Shown here in pieces: positions 52,853 through 61,373 of a DNA stretch of 64,000 bases (positions are counted from its first letter, which is position 1; every line of letters begins with the position of its first letter). The notes under the pieces were generated by a model. That model was not told where the DNA came from, searched no databases, and was given only the letters and a program-made list of their open reading frames with translations. The translations under genes were made by a program, and so were the position numbers. The DNA lies in NCBI RefSeq assembly GCF_001605885.1, contig NZ_LRPE01000023.1, forward strand, positions 62,001-126,000, written 5' to 3'. The stretch comes from Acinetobacter lactucae. GTDB lineage: Bacteria; Pseudomonadota; Gammaproteobacteria; Pseudomonadales; Moraxellaceae.

Positions 52853-54763
52853 ATGGCCTATATTACCCTAAGGGATGTCCAACTTGCTTTTGGCGGACCT
52901 GCCCTGCTCGATGGCGCGAACTTTAATCTAGAACGTGGCGAACGAGTCTGTTTAATTGGTCGTAATGGTGAAGGTAAGTCTACTTTACTTAAACTGATCG
53001 AGGGAAGCCTATTACCAGATTCTGGTGAAGTTTCCATTCAAAATGGTTTAACAGTTTCCATGTTAGCCCAAGACGTTCCAATGGATTCTGGCAAAGTTGC
53101 TGACATTGTGGCTGATGGTGCAGGAGAAGCTGCCGAAGTACTCAGAGCTTATCATGAAGCAACTGATGCTTGTATGCTGGGAGATATGGAAGCGTGTGAC
53201 CGTATGGGGAACCTACAGCATAAGCTCGACCAACTCGACGGCTGGGCACTCGAAAATAAGGTCAATGCCCTGTTAAGTAAAATGGGACTCGATCCAAATG
53301 CGGATTTGGCAGATCTTTCAGGTGGACGTAAACGCCGTGTTTTACTTGCCCGCGCTCTTTTGACACAACCGGACGTATTACTTCTAGACGAACCGACGAA
53401 CCATCTAGATGTTGAAAGTATTGAATGGTTAGAAAAATTTCTACTCGATCAAAATAATTTAACACTTCTATTTATTTCGCATGACCGTTCTTTTGTAGAT
53501 AGCATTGCAACTCGAATTGTTGAACTTGACCGTGGCATCCTACGTGGCTACGAAGGCAACTATTCACGTTATTTAGAGCTTAAAGCTCAGCAAATGGAGG
53601 CAGAAGAGAAACAAAATGCCTTATTTGATAAAAAGTTAGCTGAAGAAGAGGCTTGGATTCGCCAAGGGATTAAAGCTCGTCGTACGCGTAATGAAGGTCG
53701 TGTTCGTGCCTTAAAAGCTTTACGTGAAGAATCGAAAGCTCGCCGTTCACAACAAGGCAAAGTGAGCATGGCGACTCAAGAAGCAAATCGCTCTGGTAAA
53801 TTAGTATTTGATATTGAGCACTTAAGCGTATCTTATGGTGACAAACCGCTTATCAAAGATTTCTCTACCCTTGTTATGCGTGGTGACCGTATTGGCCTAG
53901 TAGGTGATAACGGTGTCGGTAAAACTACCTTAATTAAAGCCATTTTAGGTGAAATCGAGCACGGTGGCTCTGTTAAGACAGGTACACAGTTAGAAGTTGC
54001 TTATTTTGATCAATTACGTAATGCCTTAGACCTTGAAAAAACAGTGATGGCAAACGTTTCAGAAGGTTCTGACTTTGTTGACGTGAATGGTAACCGTCGT
54101 CATATCTACAGCTATTTACAAGATTTCTTGTTCTCACCTGAACGTGCACGCACACCAGTAAAAGCTCTTTCTGGTGGTGAGCGTAACCGTATCTTACTTG
54201 CTAAATTACTGCTTAAACCATCGAACCTGATTGTGATGGACGAACCAACCAATGACTTGGATATGGTGACTCTTGAGCTTCTTGAAGAGATGCTTTCTGA
54301 ATATAAAGGCACTTTATTGCTCATTTCGCATGACCGTGCGTTTATGGACAACGTCGTAACATCAACTTGGGTCTTTGATGGTAAAGGCAATATTGCAGAG
54401 TACATTGGTGGCTACCAAGACTATTTACAGCAACGTCCAGATGATAAAGTCGTAGACCAAAAGTCTGACGTTAAAAAAGCTCAGGCAAAAGCCGAAGCTG
54501 AAAAAGCAGCAGCACAAAGTAACGTTAAAAAGGTCAAACTGAGTTATAAAGACCAACGTGAGCTAGAGCAACTTCCTGCCGAAATCGAGAAACTGGAAAT
54601 TGAACAAGCAGAGCTTTCTGACAAGCTTGCAGATGGTTCATGGTTTGTGAGTAATGCCGATGAAGCAACTAAAGCAAGTCAACGCCTTGCAGAAATTGAA
54701 GAGGTATTACTTGAAAAATTAGAGCGTTGGGATGAACTTGAGCAAATGAGTAAAGGAAATTAA
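52853..54763 (+). CDS. uup: ABC-F ATPase Uup
   Basis: 636 residues, two ABC cassettes without membrane domains: Walker A GRNGEGKST and GDNGVGKTT, signatures LSGGRKRRVLLARALL and LSGGERNRILLAKLLL, Walker B LLLDEPTNHLD and IVMDEPTNDLD. Between them is the P-site tRNA-interaction linker (RRTRNEGRVRALKALREE). At the C-terminus is the Uup coiled coil (about 545-636), which binds DNA in E. coli. Translation-associated factor that also affects transposon excision. Confidence 0.94.
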   Translation: MAYITLRDVQLAFGGPALLDGANFNLERGERVCLIGRNGEGKSTLLKLIEGSLLPDSGEVSIQNGLTVSMLAQDVPMDSGKVADIVADGAGEAAEVLRAYHEATDACMLGDMEACDRMGNLQHKLDQLDGWALENKVNALLSKMGLDPNADLADLSGGRKRRVLLARALLTQPDVLLLDEPTNHLDVESIEWLEKFLLDQNNLTLLFISHDRSFVDSIATRIVELDRGILRGYEGNYSRYLELKAQQMEAEEKQNALFDKKLAEEEAWIRQGIKARRTRNEGRVRALKALREESKARRSQQGKVSMATQEANRSGKLVFDIEHLSVSYGDKPLIKDFSTLVMRGDRIGLVGDNGVGKTTLIKAILGEIEHGGSVKTGTQLEVAYFDQLRNALDLEKTVMANVSEGSDFVDVNGNRRHIYSYLQDFLFSPERARTPVKALSGGERNRILLAKLLLKPSNLIVMDEPTNDLDMVTLELLEEMLSEYKGTLLLISHDRAFMDNVVTSTWVFDGKGNIAEYIGGYQDYLQQRPDDKVVDQKSDVKKAQAKAEAEKAAAQSNVKKVKLSYKDQRELEQLPAEIEKLEIEQAELSDKLADGSWFVSNADEATKASQRLAEIEEVLLEKLERWDELEQMSKGN

Positions 54764-54792
54764 TTTGTGTTCTTTCCTACAATTTAAATAAC

Positions 54793-54826
54793 AAAAAAGC
54801 CTCCTTAAATTAAGGGGGCTTTTTTA
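54793..54826 (+). terminator. Terminator of uup
   Basis: AAAAAAGCCTCCTTAA / TTAAGGGGGCTTTTTT (54793-54808 / 54810-54825), one G-U pair. Confidence 0.88.
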
Positions 54827-54989
54827 AGAATATCTATAAATTTGAAAGCTAAAAATCTATAAAAAACACGTGATGAGTGATTAAATTTGGTTAGGCTTAA
54901 TCGTTTAAGATATCGCTCTGTTTGAATATAAGACTTATAAAAATAATTATGTTATATCTACCCATATAATAATATTCGAGTAATTTTTC

Positions 54990-55622
54990 ATGCTAGATCT
55001 TTCTCAAATTTTAGCATTCGGATTAATCTGCTTGGCGATGGTGCTTACCCCTGGCCCAAACATGATTTACCTTATTTCTCGTTCAATTTGCCAAGGAAAA
55101 ACGGCGGGATTTATTTCACTTGCTGGTGTCGGCGTTGGCTTCGTATTTTATATGCTTTGCGCTTCTTTCGGGATCACAGCGCTTATTATCGCAGTCCCTT
55201 ATGCTTATGACACTATACGCATTGCTGGAGCCATTTATTTACTCTGGCTTGCATGGAAAGCTTTACGCCCTAATGCATCCCCTATTTTTGATGTAAAGCA
55301 ATTATCAGTAGACTCTCCAGCTAAACTATTTTTAATGGGTTTTGCTACAAATCTACTTAATCCTAAAATTGCGATTATGTATTTATCTTTACTGCCACAG
55401 TTTATTCACCCACACCAAGGCAGTATTTTATGGCAATCCATTCAGCTCGGTACTATTCAAATTTTTGTCAGCGTTTCGGTAAATGCGCTGATTGTGCTTT
55501 CTGCGGGTAGCATTGCACTTTTTCTTCAACAGAAGCCTCTTTGGGCAAATATACAACGTTGGCTCATGGGAACAGTACTAGCTGGACTTGCTGTTCGCAT
55601 TCTTTTAGAAAATCGTCGATAA
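54990..55622 (+). CDS. LysE-family amino-acid exporter (RhtB type)
   Basis: 210 residues, six membrane helices. LTPGPNMIYLISRSICQGKT is the LysE/RhtB signature near the N-terminus; GFATNLLNPKIAIMYLSLLP is the second conserved block. Substrate not predictable (homoserine, threonine or leucine are typical). A 227-nt spacer precedes it. Confidence 0.92.
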   Translation: MLDLSQILAFGLICLAMVLTPGPNMIYLISRSICQGKTAGFISLAGVGVGFVFYMLCASFGITALIIAVPYAYDTIRIAGAIYLLWLAWKALRPNASPIFDVKQLSVDSPAKLFLMGFATNLLNPKIAIMYLSLLPQFIHPHQGSILWQSIQLGTIQIFVSVSVNALIVLSAGSIALFLQQKPLWANIQRWLMGTVLAGLAVRILLENRR

Positions 55623-55732
55623 CCGCGCTTTACTTCTTCATCTTAACCACTCAATTCAACAGTGTATTACGACGATAAATTCAGTTCGTGATACACTTTT
55701 GCCAGTTTTAATTTTGAATTCTTTATATCGCT

Positions 55733-56668
55733 ATGAGCCAAAAGCAGACTTATACGCCCGGTGAATTTCAATGGTCCTTTTTATTGCCTAAATATTGGGG
55801 TATTTGGATTGCCATTGTTTTTTTAATGCTTTTGGCTATTTTGCCGTGGGCAATTCAATGGCGTCTGGCTCATGGCTTAGCAAATCTTGCTTGGAAATAT
55901 TTAAAATCTCGCCGAAAAACGACTATTCGTAATTTAGAAGTCTGCTTTCCCGACTGGTCAGCCGAAAAAGTACAGCAACAAGCTAAGCAAGTTTTTGTGG
56001 ATATGATGCTTGGTATTTTTGAGACATTAAACGCATGGTACAAACCTTACTGGTTTAAAAACCGTGTCACCATTGAAGGCTTAGAACACATTACCAATGC
56101 TCAAGCTCAGGGAAAAGGCGTTTTATTATTGGGAACTCATAGTACGCTTCTTGATGCAGGGGGTTATGTGTGCGCTCAATATTTCGAGCCAGATGTCGTT
56201 TATCGACCTCAAAATAACCCTTTGCTCGATATGCTGATTTATCGTTGCCGTGGCACCATTTATAAAGCACAAATCGACCATGATGATATGCGTGGTTTAA
56301 TTCGCCACCTTAAAGATGGTGATGCAATTTGGTATAGCCCCGATCAAGACTTCGGACTCAAGCAAGGCGTGATGGCACCATTCTTTGGCGTGCCTGCCGC
56401 TACAGTAACTGCTCACCGTCGCTTATTAAAAATTTCAAAAGCAGTCGCTGTGCCTTTATATTTTTACCGTCATGGGGATATTAAGAACCCCAAATATCAT
56501 GTTCTGATTGAACCTGCGGTCGACAATATGCCAAGTGATGATGAAGTTGATGATGCAACACGCGTCAATAAAATTATCGAAAATCAACTTCGAATCGCAC
56601 CAACTCAATATATGTGGTTCCACCGTCGCTTTAAAACACGTCCTGAGGGATATGAGGAAATTTATTAA
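55733..56668 (+). CDS. lpxL: Lipid A biosynthesis late acyltransferase (LpxL/LpxM family)
   Basis: 311 residues: N-terminal membrane helix (about 24-44) and an LPLAT acyltransferase domain. The catalytic HX4D motif is GTHSTLLDAGG, with VVYRPQNNPLLDMLIYRCRG and the GDAIWYSPDQDFGLKQGVMA block characteristic of the family. It transfers a secondary acyl chain onto lipid A in the inner membrane. Position next to lpsB supports assignment to LpxL; LpxM is the alternative because the motif does not separate them. A structured repeat lies between it and lpsB. Confidence 0.88.
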   Translation: MSQKQTYTPGEFQWSFLLPKYWGIWIAIVFLMLLAILPWAIQWRLAHGLANLAWKYLKSRRKTTIRNLEVCFPDWSAEKVQQQAKQVFVDMMLGIFETLNAWYKPYWFKNRVTIEGLEHITNAQAQGKGVLLLGTHSTLLDAGGYVCAQYFEPDVVYRPQNNPLLDMLIYRCRGTIYKAQIDHDDMRGLIRHLKDGDAIWYSPDQDFGLKQGVMAPFFGVPAATVTAHRRLLKISKAVAVPLYFYRHGDIKNPKYHVLIEPAVDNMPSDDEVDDATRVNKIIENQLRIAPTQYMWFHRRFKTRPEGYEEIY

Positions 56669-56740
56669 GATAAGGCTGTAATAATTTTAGATTAGTAATA
56701 AGCACAGTCTCGATTTATAGTGATATTCAAATAATTTCGA

Positions 56741-56864
56741 ATAGGCAGACCTTACTTTTTAGGGATAAAAAGTAAGCAAAAATCCTTTGTTCCGCTGATG
56801 TTAGATCCTTGTAACACAGCGCAACAGCAACCTCCATGTCGCTATCACGATAGTAAACTCTGGA
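56741..56864. repeat. Dispersed structured intergenic repeat, copy 2
   Basis: Related over about 120 nt to 21354-21473, sharing AGTAAGCAAAAATC and CTTGTA. Hairpin I is CTTACTTTTTA / TAAAAAGTAAG (56751-56761 / 56766-56776). Hairpin II is GTTCCGCTG / CAGCGCAAC (56789-56797 / 56817-56825, one C-C mismatch), with inner GTTA / TAAC (56800-56803 / 56812-56815). Hairpin III is AGCAAC / GTCGCT (56826-56831 / 56838-56843). Located in the 265-nt lpxL-lpsB spacer. Confidence 0.75.
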
Positions 56865-56933
56865 TAATGATTTAGTTTGAGATGATGTATCTGTAGATGA
56901 TCCATCTTTTATGAACGTATAAGGCAAAAAACA

Positions 56934-58034
56934 ATGAAAGTGATGCAACTTCTCCCAGAACTCAATAGCGGTGGCGTAGAACGCGGCACACTAGAAATTG
57001 CACGTGCACTGGTTGCACAAGGCCATCAATCGTTAGTTGTTTCAAATGGCGGACGACTAGTGTCCCAGCTCGAAGCTGAAGGCTCCACTCATTTAACACT
57101 ACCAATTCATAAAAAATCACTTTCAAGCTTGTGGCAAATCCGTCCTTTACGCCAGCTTATTGAACAACATCAACCCGATATTGTTCATGTGCGCTCTCGT
57201 GTCCCTGCTTGGCTTACTCATTTTGCCTTAAGAAAAATACCAGCGAACAAACGCCCGCATCTCATTAGCACGGTACATGGCTTTTATTCAGTCAATCGTT
57301 ATAGTGCGATTATGACGCAGGCCGAAAAAGTGATCGCTGTTTCAGACAGCGTGGTTAAATACATTACTGACCATTATAAAAACTGCCCTCCCCAAGATAT
57401 TGTTCGCATTTATCGAGGAATTGATCCAACCGCGTTTCCACATAATTATCAGCCATCAGCACAATGGTTTAATCAAGTTTTTAATGACTTTCCTGAACTC
57501 GAAAATAAGTTTTTACTTTGCTTACCCGGCCGTATTACACGTTTAAAAGGACATGAAAGTTTAATTGAACTAATGCAAAAACTAGGTGAACAATATCCTC
57601 AGCTACATGCTGTAGTTGTTGGTGGTGCCGATGCAAAAAAACAGGCCTATCTAAGCGAGTTGCAGAGTACCATTCAAACCAAAGGACTCGCAGATAAAAT
57701 TACCTTCGTAGGCCATCGCTCAGATATTCGCGAATGGCTGGCTTTTAGCGATATTGTGCTCTCTCTATCCAATCAGGCAGAAACATTCGGTAGAACAGCA
57801 TTAGAAGCCCTTTCAGTGGGTACACCAGTAATTGGCTGGAACCGTGGCGGTGTTGCTGAGATTTTATCGAACGTATATCCGCAAGGTCTGGTTGAAGCAG
57901 AAAATGAAAAAGCTCTAGTGGCGACTGTAAAAAGTCATATTGAACAACCTCAAATCGTTGCTCCTGTCACGATGTTTAGCTTAAAAGATATGTGTGATCA
58001 AACACTAGAACTCTACCAACGCGTTTTGAAATAG
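56934..58034 (+). CDS. lpsB: Lipooligosaccharide core glycosyltransferase LpsB (GT4)
   Basis: 366 residues, GT-B fold: N-terminal domain MKVMQLLPELNSGGVERGTL then EIARALVAQGH, C-terminal domain with CLPGRITRLKGHESLIELMQ, VGHRSDIREWLAFSDIVLSL and the nucleotide-sugar binding loop NQAETFGRTALEALSVGTPV followed by IGWNRGG. Core-sugar transfer on the cytoplasmic face. Assignment to LpsB rests on sequence type and on its gene neighbourhood in Acinetobacter (recalled, not checked). Confidence 0.87.
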   Translation: MKVMQLLPELNSGGVERGTLEIARALVAQGHQSLVVSNGGRLVSQLEAEGSTHLTLPIHKKSLSSLWQIRPLRQLIEQHQPDIVHVRSRVPAWLTHFALRKIPANKRPHLISTVHGFYSVNRYSAIMTQAEKVIAVSDSVVKYITDHYKNCPPQDIVRIYRGIDPTAFPHNYQPSAQWFNQVFNDFPELENKFLLCLPGRITRLKGHESLIELMQKLGEQYPQLHAVVVGGADAKKQAYLSELQSTIQTKGLADKITFVGHRSDIREWLAFSDIVLSLSNQAETFGRTALEALSVGTPVIGWNRGGVAEILSNVYPQGLVEAENEKALVATVKSHIEQPQIVAPVTMFSLKDMCDQTLELYQRVLK

Positions 58035-58044
58035 TCCAATAAAA

Positions 58045-58071
58045 AACCCGCGATTTTCGCGGGTTCTTTTT
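58045..58071. terminator. Terminator between lpsB and gltP
   Basis: AACCCGCGA / TCGCGGGTT (58045-58053 / 58057-58065), with A and T runs outside. Serves lpsB and possibly convergent gltP. Confidence 0.9.
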
Positions 58072-58089
58072 CGACTAAAAACTTCTCTC

Positions 58090-59376
58090 TTATTTAAGAG
58101 ATGCTTCATAAGCAGCAGCTTTTTCAGAGTCGTATTGTTTTTCCCATTTACTGATTACAAGTACAGCAAGCGCGTTACCTACAACGTTCAACGCAGTACG
58201 AGCCATATCCATAATACGGTCAACACCAGCAATAAATGCCAAGCCTTCTACAGGAATACCCACACTACCTAATGTCGCTAATAACACAACAAATGATACG
58301 CCAGGAACACCCGCAATACCTTTAGAAGTAATCATTAATGTTACAACCAAAATAACTTGTTGGCTGATTGACATTTCAATACCGTAAAGCTGTGCAATAA
58401 AGATTGCTGCAATACTTTGGTAAAGCGTAGAACCATCAAGGTTAAATGAATAACCAGTTGGAATTACAAAGCTGGAAATTGCTTTTGGCGCACCGTAAGC
58501 TTCCATTTTTTGCATAATACGCGGTAAAACTGTTTCCGAGCTTGCAGTTGAAAATGCCAAAATCAATTCATCTTTCAAAATCTTGAACAAGATAAAAATG
58601 TTGATTCCAAACATTTTTGCAGTCAGACCAAGTACAACGAACGCAAAGAAGAAGATGGCAGCATAAACAAGTACAACCAACTTGCCTAATGGAATAAGTG
58701 AAGCGAAACCGAAGTTTGCAACAGTTACTGCAATCAGACCAAATACACCCACTGGTGCATACTTCATGATGATATGCGTTACACGGAACATTGTTTCAGA
58801 AACAGCATGAAACACATTCAACAACGGGTCTTTAGTGGTTGCTGGTAATGACGACAGTCCAATACCAAACAGCACAGCAAAGAAAATCACAGGTAACATT
58901 TCGCCATGCGCCATTGAACTAATAATGTTCGTTGGAATGAGCGATAATATTGTTTGAATTAAACCATGTGACTGAGACTGAACTTCTTCAGTTGTATGTT
59001 TATATTGAGAAATATCTGTTTGAACCAGCTGAGACATATCAATGCCTGAACCTGGATGGAAGATATTTGCTGCAAACAAACCAACCAAAATAGCAATCGT
59101 CGTAATAATTTCAAAATAGAGAATGGTTTTAAAACCAAGTCGCCCTAAACTTTTGGTACTGCCTACACCTGCAATACCTAAAATCAAGGTAGAGAAAACG
59201 ATTGGAATAACAATCATTTTAATCAGGCTAATAAAGATCTTACCCAATGGGTTAAGAACGTTATTCACAATACTGTCTCTGATTTCAGGCTGATTATGTA
59301 AAACAGCCCCGACAACTATCCCTAGGATTAAAGCAATTAAAATTTGCCAAGCAAGGCTAAATTTAAAATTCTTCAT
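58090..59376 (-). CDS. gltP: Dicarboxylate/amino-acid:cation symporter (GltP/DctA family)
   Basis: ATG 59376 gives 428 residues (MKNFKFSLAWQILIALILGI), with AAGGA 8 nt upstream; the GTG 59394 start overlaps this site. Eight membrane helices and two re-entrant hairpins; family motifs are LIKMIVIPIVFSTLILGI, AFSTASSETVLPRIMQ (hairpin 1, Ser-rich), TGYSFNLDGSTLYQSIAAIF and the C-terminal GVDRIMDMARTALNVVGNALAV with the substrate-contacting Asp/Arg/Asn. Glutamate/aspartate or C4-dicarboxylate uptake; exact substrate uncertain. Preceded by a structured leader. Confidence 0.9.
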   Translation of the reverse strand: MKNFKFSLAWQILIALILGIVVGAVLHNQPEIRDSIVNNVLNPLGKIFISLIKMIVIPIVFSTLILGIAGVGSTKSLGRLGFKTILYFEIITTIAILVGLFAANIFHPGSGIDMSQLVQTDISQYKHTTEEVQSQSHGLIQTILSLIPTNIISSMAHGEMLPVIFFAVLFGIGLSSLPATTKDPLLNVFHAVSETMFRVTHIIMKYAPVGVFGLIAVTVANFGFASLIPLGKLVVLVYAAIFFFAFVVLGLTAKMFGINIFILFKILKDELILAFSTASSETVLPRIMQKMEAYGAPKAISSFVIPTGYSFNLDGSTLYQSIAAIFIAQLYGIEMSISQQVILVVTLMITSKGIAGVPGVSFVVLLATLGSVGIPVEGLAFIAGVDRIMDMARTALNVVGNALAVLVISKWEKQYDSEKAAAYEASLK

Positions 59377-59501
59377 AAGACAATCCTTATGCACCGCAAA
59401 GTATCAAATATGAGAGGGAGAAGACCACTAACTAAGAGTGAAACCTCAATATGTGCACTAATTCCCAAACAGAAATTTAAATGCACAAACAAATCACAAC
59501 C

Positions 59502-59554
59502 CGCCGATCCGGCGAAGTAAAAAACAATGCCTGTTGACGATCCAACATGTCAAC
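59502..59554 (-). promoter_or_regulatory. Structured 5' leader of gltP
   Basis: Two hairpins in the upstream region of gltP, read on the minus strand: GTTGAC / GTCAAC (59554-59549 / 59538-59533, 10-nt loop) followed by an AGGCATTG-T6 stretch, then CGCCG / CGGCG (59514-59510 / 59506-59502, 3-nt loop). The first with its T6 tract resembles an intrinsic terminator in the leader. The second is distinctly GC-rich for this AT-rich spacer. Confidence 0.45.
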
Positions 59555-59804
59555 GATCGGCACATTCTATTGAGATTTATTAATTAAACAAGTCCAATTT
59601 ATCTTTAAATAGATCAAAGCCTAGATTTATTCATCTATAATCTATAAAAACAAAAACTTAACGAAAAAAAATTTTGTATCTTCTTTCATGGAAAATTATG
59701 TAGATTTATATAAAAAAGCATGGGTATTTACCCATTATTAGATAGATTTAAAAATTAAGATTATCTTAAAAATATTTGTTTTATTTACACAGAATTAAAT
59801 TAGG

Positions 59805-59851
59805 TATATAAAAAATATCAACCCGAGTTCTGCGTCCTGCAAAACTCGGGT
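59805..59851 (-). terminator. Intrinsic terminator at the end of the candidate sRNA
   Basis: 13-bp stem (59821-59833 / 59839-59851), 5-nt loop, U-rich tail on the minus strand (plus-strand TATATAAAAAATAT). Confidence 0.82.
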
Positions 59852-60005
59852 AAATGAGGTTGTGCTTTCAGGTTAATAATTATTTTTATCGATTCCGTTC
59901 CAACATCTGATCCGTGATGCTATTCCATATCAGCTTAGTGTATCCTTACTTGGGATTATCCATTCCCGGTTCCGTGTGCCGATGAATGTAGAATAAGGTT
60001 TTTAT
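59805..60005 (-). ncRNA. Candidate minus-strand small RNA (or structured 3' UTR of the EEP gene)
   Basis: It ends in a strong intrinsic terminator. On the minus strand ACCCGAGTTTTGC pairs with GCAGAACTCGGGT across AGGAC (59851-59839 / 59833-59821), then ATATTTTTTATA. One pair is a G-U wobble on the minus strand but would be C-A on the plus strand, so the minus strand is the transcribed one. Upstream is a second possible hairpin (CATTC ... GAATG with inner CGG / CCG, 59961-59988). No open frame. The 5' end is guessed; a TATAAA-like box lies near 60010 on the minus strand. Confidence 0.5.
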
Positions 60006-60076
60006 AACCATCTGCCTATTCGCCCTAGACTCAAATCTTTGTACGATATTGCTTACATCAATTTTTATATTCTTTT

Positions 60077-61186
60077 TTATTTATAAGGTTGAGCAATTCT
60101 ATCAGTCACTATTTTCTCTTCGGCTTCAGCCTTGGCAATTCCTTCTTGGATAGCATTTTGTGCCTCTTCTTCATCATTTTGAGTTTGTTCTAGCTCCTCA
60201 TGCAGGTTTTCAAATATTCGACCAGTCTGTAAAACAACATAGACAGGGAAATGATCAGATCCGATATGCGACAAACGCTGCATTTTAACTAAACCAAAAT
60301 CAGTACTATGAAAAATATGATCTAAAGACCAACGCAGCAAAGGATAATCCGCATGAAAAGTATTAATGAAATGCCGCCCAACTCGCGGGTCAAGTAATCC
60401 ACTAATCCGCTGGAATAAGCGCGTAGTACGGGACCATGCTACATCGTTTAAATCCCCCATCACAATACAGCTTTCATCTAGATCTTTAATTTGATCGCCA
60501 ACAATTAAAAGTTCTGCATCACGTAAAGTCGAGTCTTTCGCCTCAGTTGGACTAGGAGGCTTCGGATGTAAACAATAGAGTTGAACTGGCATACCAGAAC
60601 GTAAAGTCACAGTGGTATGAATAGAGGGAATTTCATCACTTAAAATAAATTTAACTTCAGTATTTGATAAAGGTAGACGGCTATATAAATGCATGCCGTA
60701 GAGATTATCTAAAGGCACAGGAACACGATAAGGATAGTCGCCTTCAATCTCTTTTAAAGCATTTTCCCAAGTCTTATCACTTTCTAGTGTAAGTAATAAA
60801 TCAGGTTTTAGCGTACGTATATGTTCAAGAAGTAAATGATATTTATCATTAGGAGTAAGAACATTCGATACGATTAATGAAATCTGCTTTTGTGGTTCTA
60901 ATTGAGAACTTCTTACCTGTTTAACCTGTTTTTTCCAAAACAAGGTATAGGGCAAAATCATTTTAAGCTGATAAGCAATCGCGGCAATGAGCAAAGCCAA
61001 CACTATTTCACGCCAGAGATCCCATTCGGTAGGCCAAAACAGCATTCCTATAAAGGCTAATAGACCAATGAATAGAATCTGCAAACGAGGAAAATCGGCA
61101 CCACGAAACCACCACTCATCACGAGGAATAAGTGACCAGAAACTCAACCAAATCACCAGACCAGCTAGAACTTCGATATAAATCAT
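60077..61186 (-). CDS. Membrane-anchored endonuclease/exonuclease/phosphatase (EEP) family protein
   Basis: 369 residues. Two or three hydrophobic helices at the N-terminus (about 3-20, 34-51 and 61-84) followed by a periplasmic or cytoplasmic EEP domain (about 100-325): ISLIVSNVLTPN (metal-binding Asn), LLLTLESDKTWENAL (Glu), CLHPKPPSP, MGDLNDVAWS (Asp and Asn), SLDHIFHS and IGSDHFPVYV (terminal Asp-His). All catalytic positions of the fold appear present. The C-terminal tail (about 330-369) is strongly acidic coiled coil. Substrate (nucleic acid, phospholipid or other phosphodiester) unknown. Confidence 0.85.
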   Translation of the reverse strand: MIYIEVLAGLVIWLSFWSLIPRDEWWFRGADFPRLQILFIGLLAFIGMLFWPTEWDLWREIVLALLIAAIAYQLKMILPYTLFWKKQVKQVRSSQLEPQKQISLIVSNVLTPNDKYHLLLEHIRTLKPDLLLTLESDKTWENALKEIEGDYPYRVPVPLDNLYGMHLYSRLPLSNTEVKFILSDEIPSIHTTVTLRSGMPVQLYCLHPKPPSPTEAKDSTLRDAELLIVGDQIKDLDESCIVMGDLNDVAWSRTTRLFQRISGLLDPRVGRHFINTFHADYPLLRWSLDHIFHSTDFGLVKMQRLSHIGSDHFPVYVVLQTGRIFENLHEELEQTQNDEEEAQNAIQEGIAKAEAEEKIVTDRIAQPYK

Positions 61187-61373
61187 TGAATTTTCTCTTT
61201 TAAGATGATTTGTTTTTTAAAGTTTTTGTCATCTTTATCAATTTTGTATGTAACATAAACAAGATATTCTACTCAATAAAGATGGTGTTTTGTTTCTGTA
61301 ACGCTTGCAGTTGTGGACACTTTTGATACACTCAACTCCCCCTAACAATTTTAACGCACCGAGGCAAAATGAC

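Larger units (their letters stand above)
59395..60076. other. Long spacer between gltP and the EEP gene
   Basis: About 680 bases. From gltP outward: leader hairpins (59502-59554), an AT-rich stretch (59575-59810), a minus-strand terminator (59821-59851) and an unusually GC-balanced stretch (59855-60010) that probably encodes a small RNA or a long 3' UTR. No protein-coding frame seen. Confidence 0.6.

Noticed and set aside
56727..56948. 73-codon minus-strand frame over the lpxL-lpsB spacer
   Set aside because: It runs across the structured repeat and has no ribosome binding site or recognisable product; the hairpin structure explains the sequence better.
61305..61373. Upstream extension of the asd frame
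   Set aside because: The nucleotide-binding start [10 protein letters not shown] begins at 61374 with its own GAGG site, and numbering from there puts the catalytic Cys at 135.
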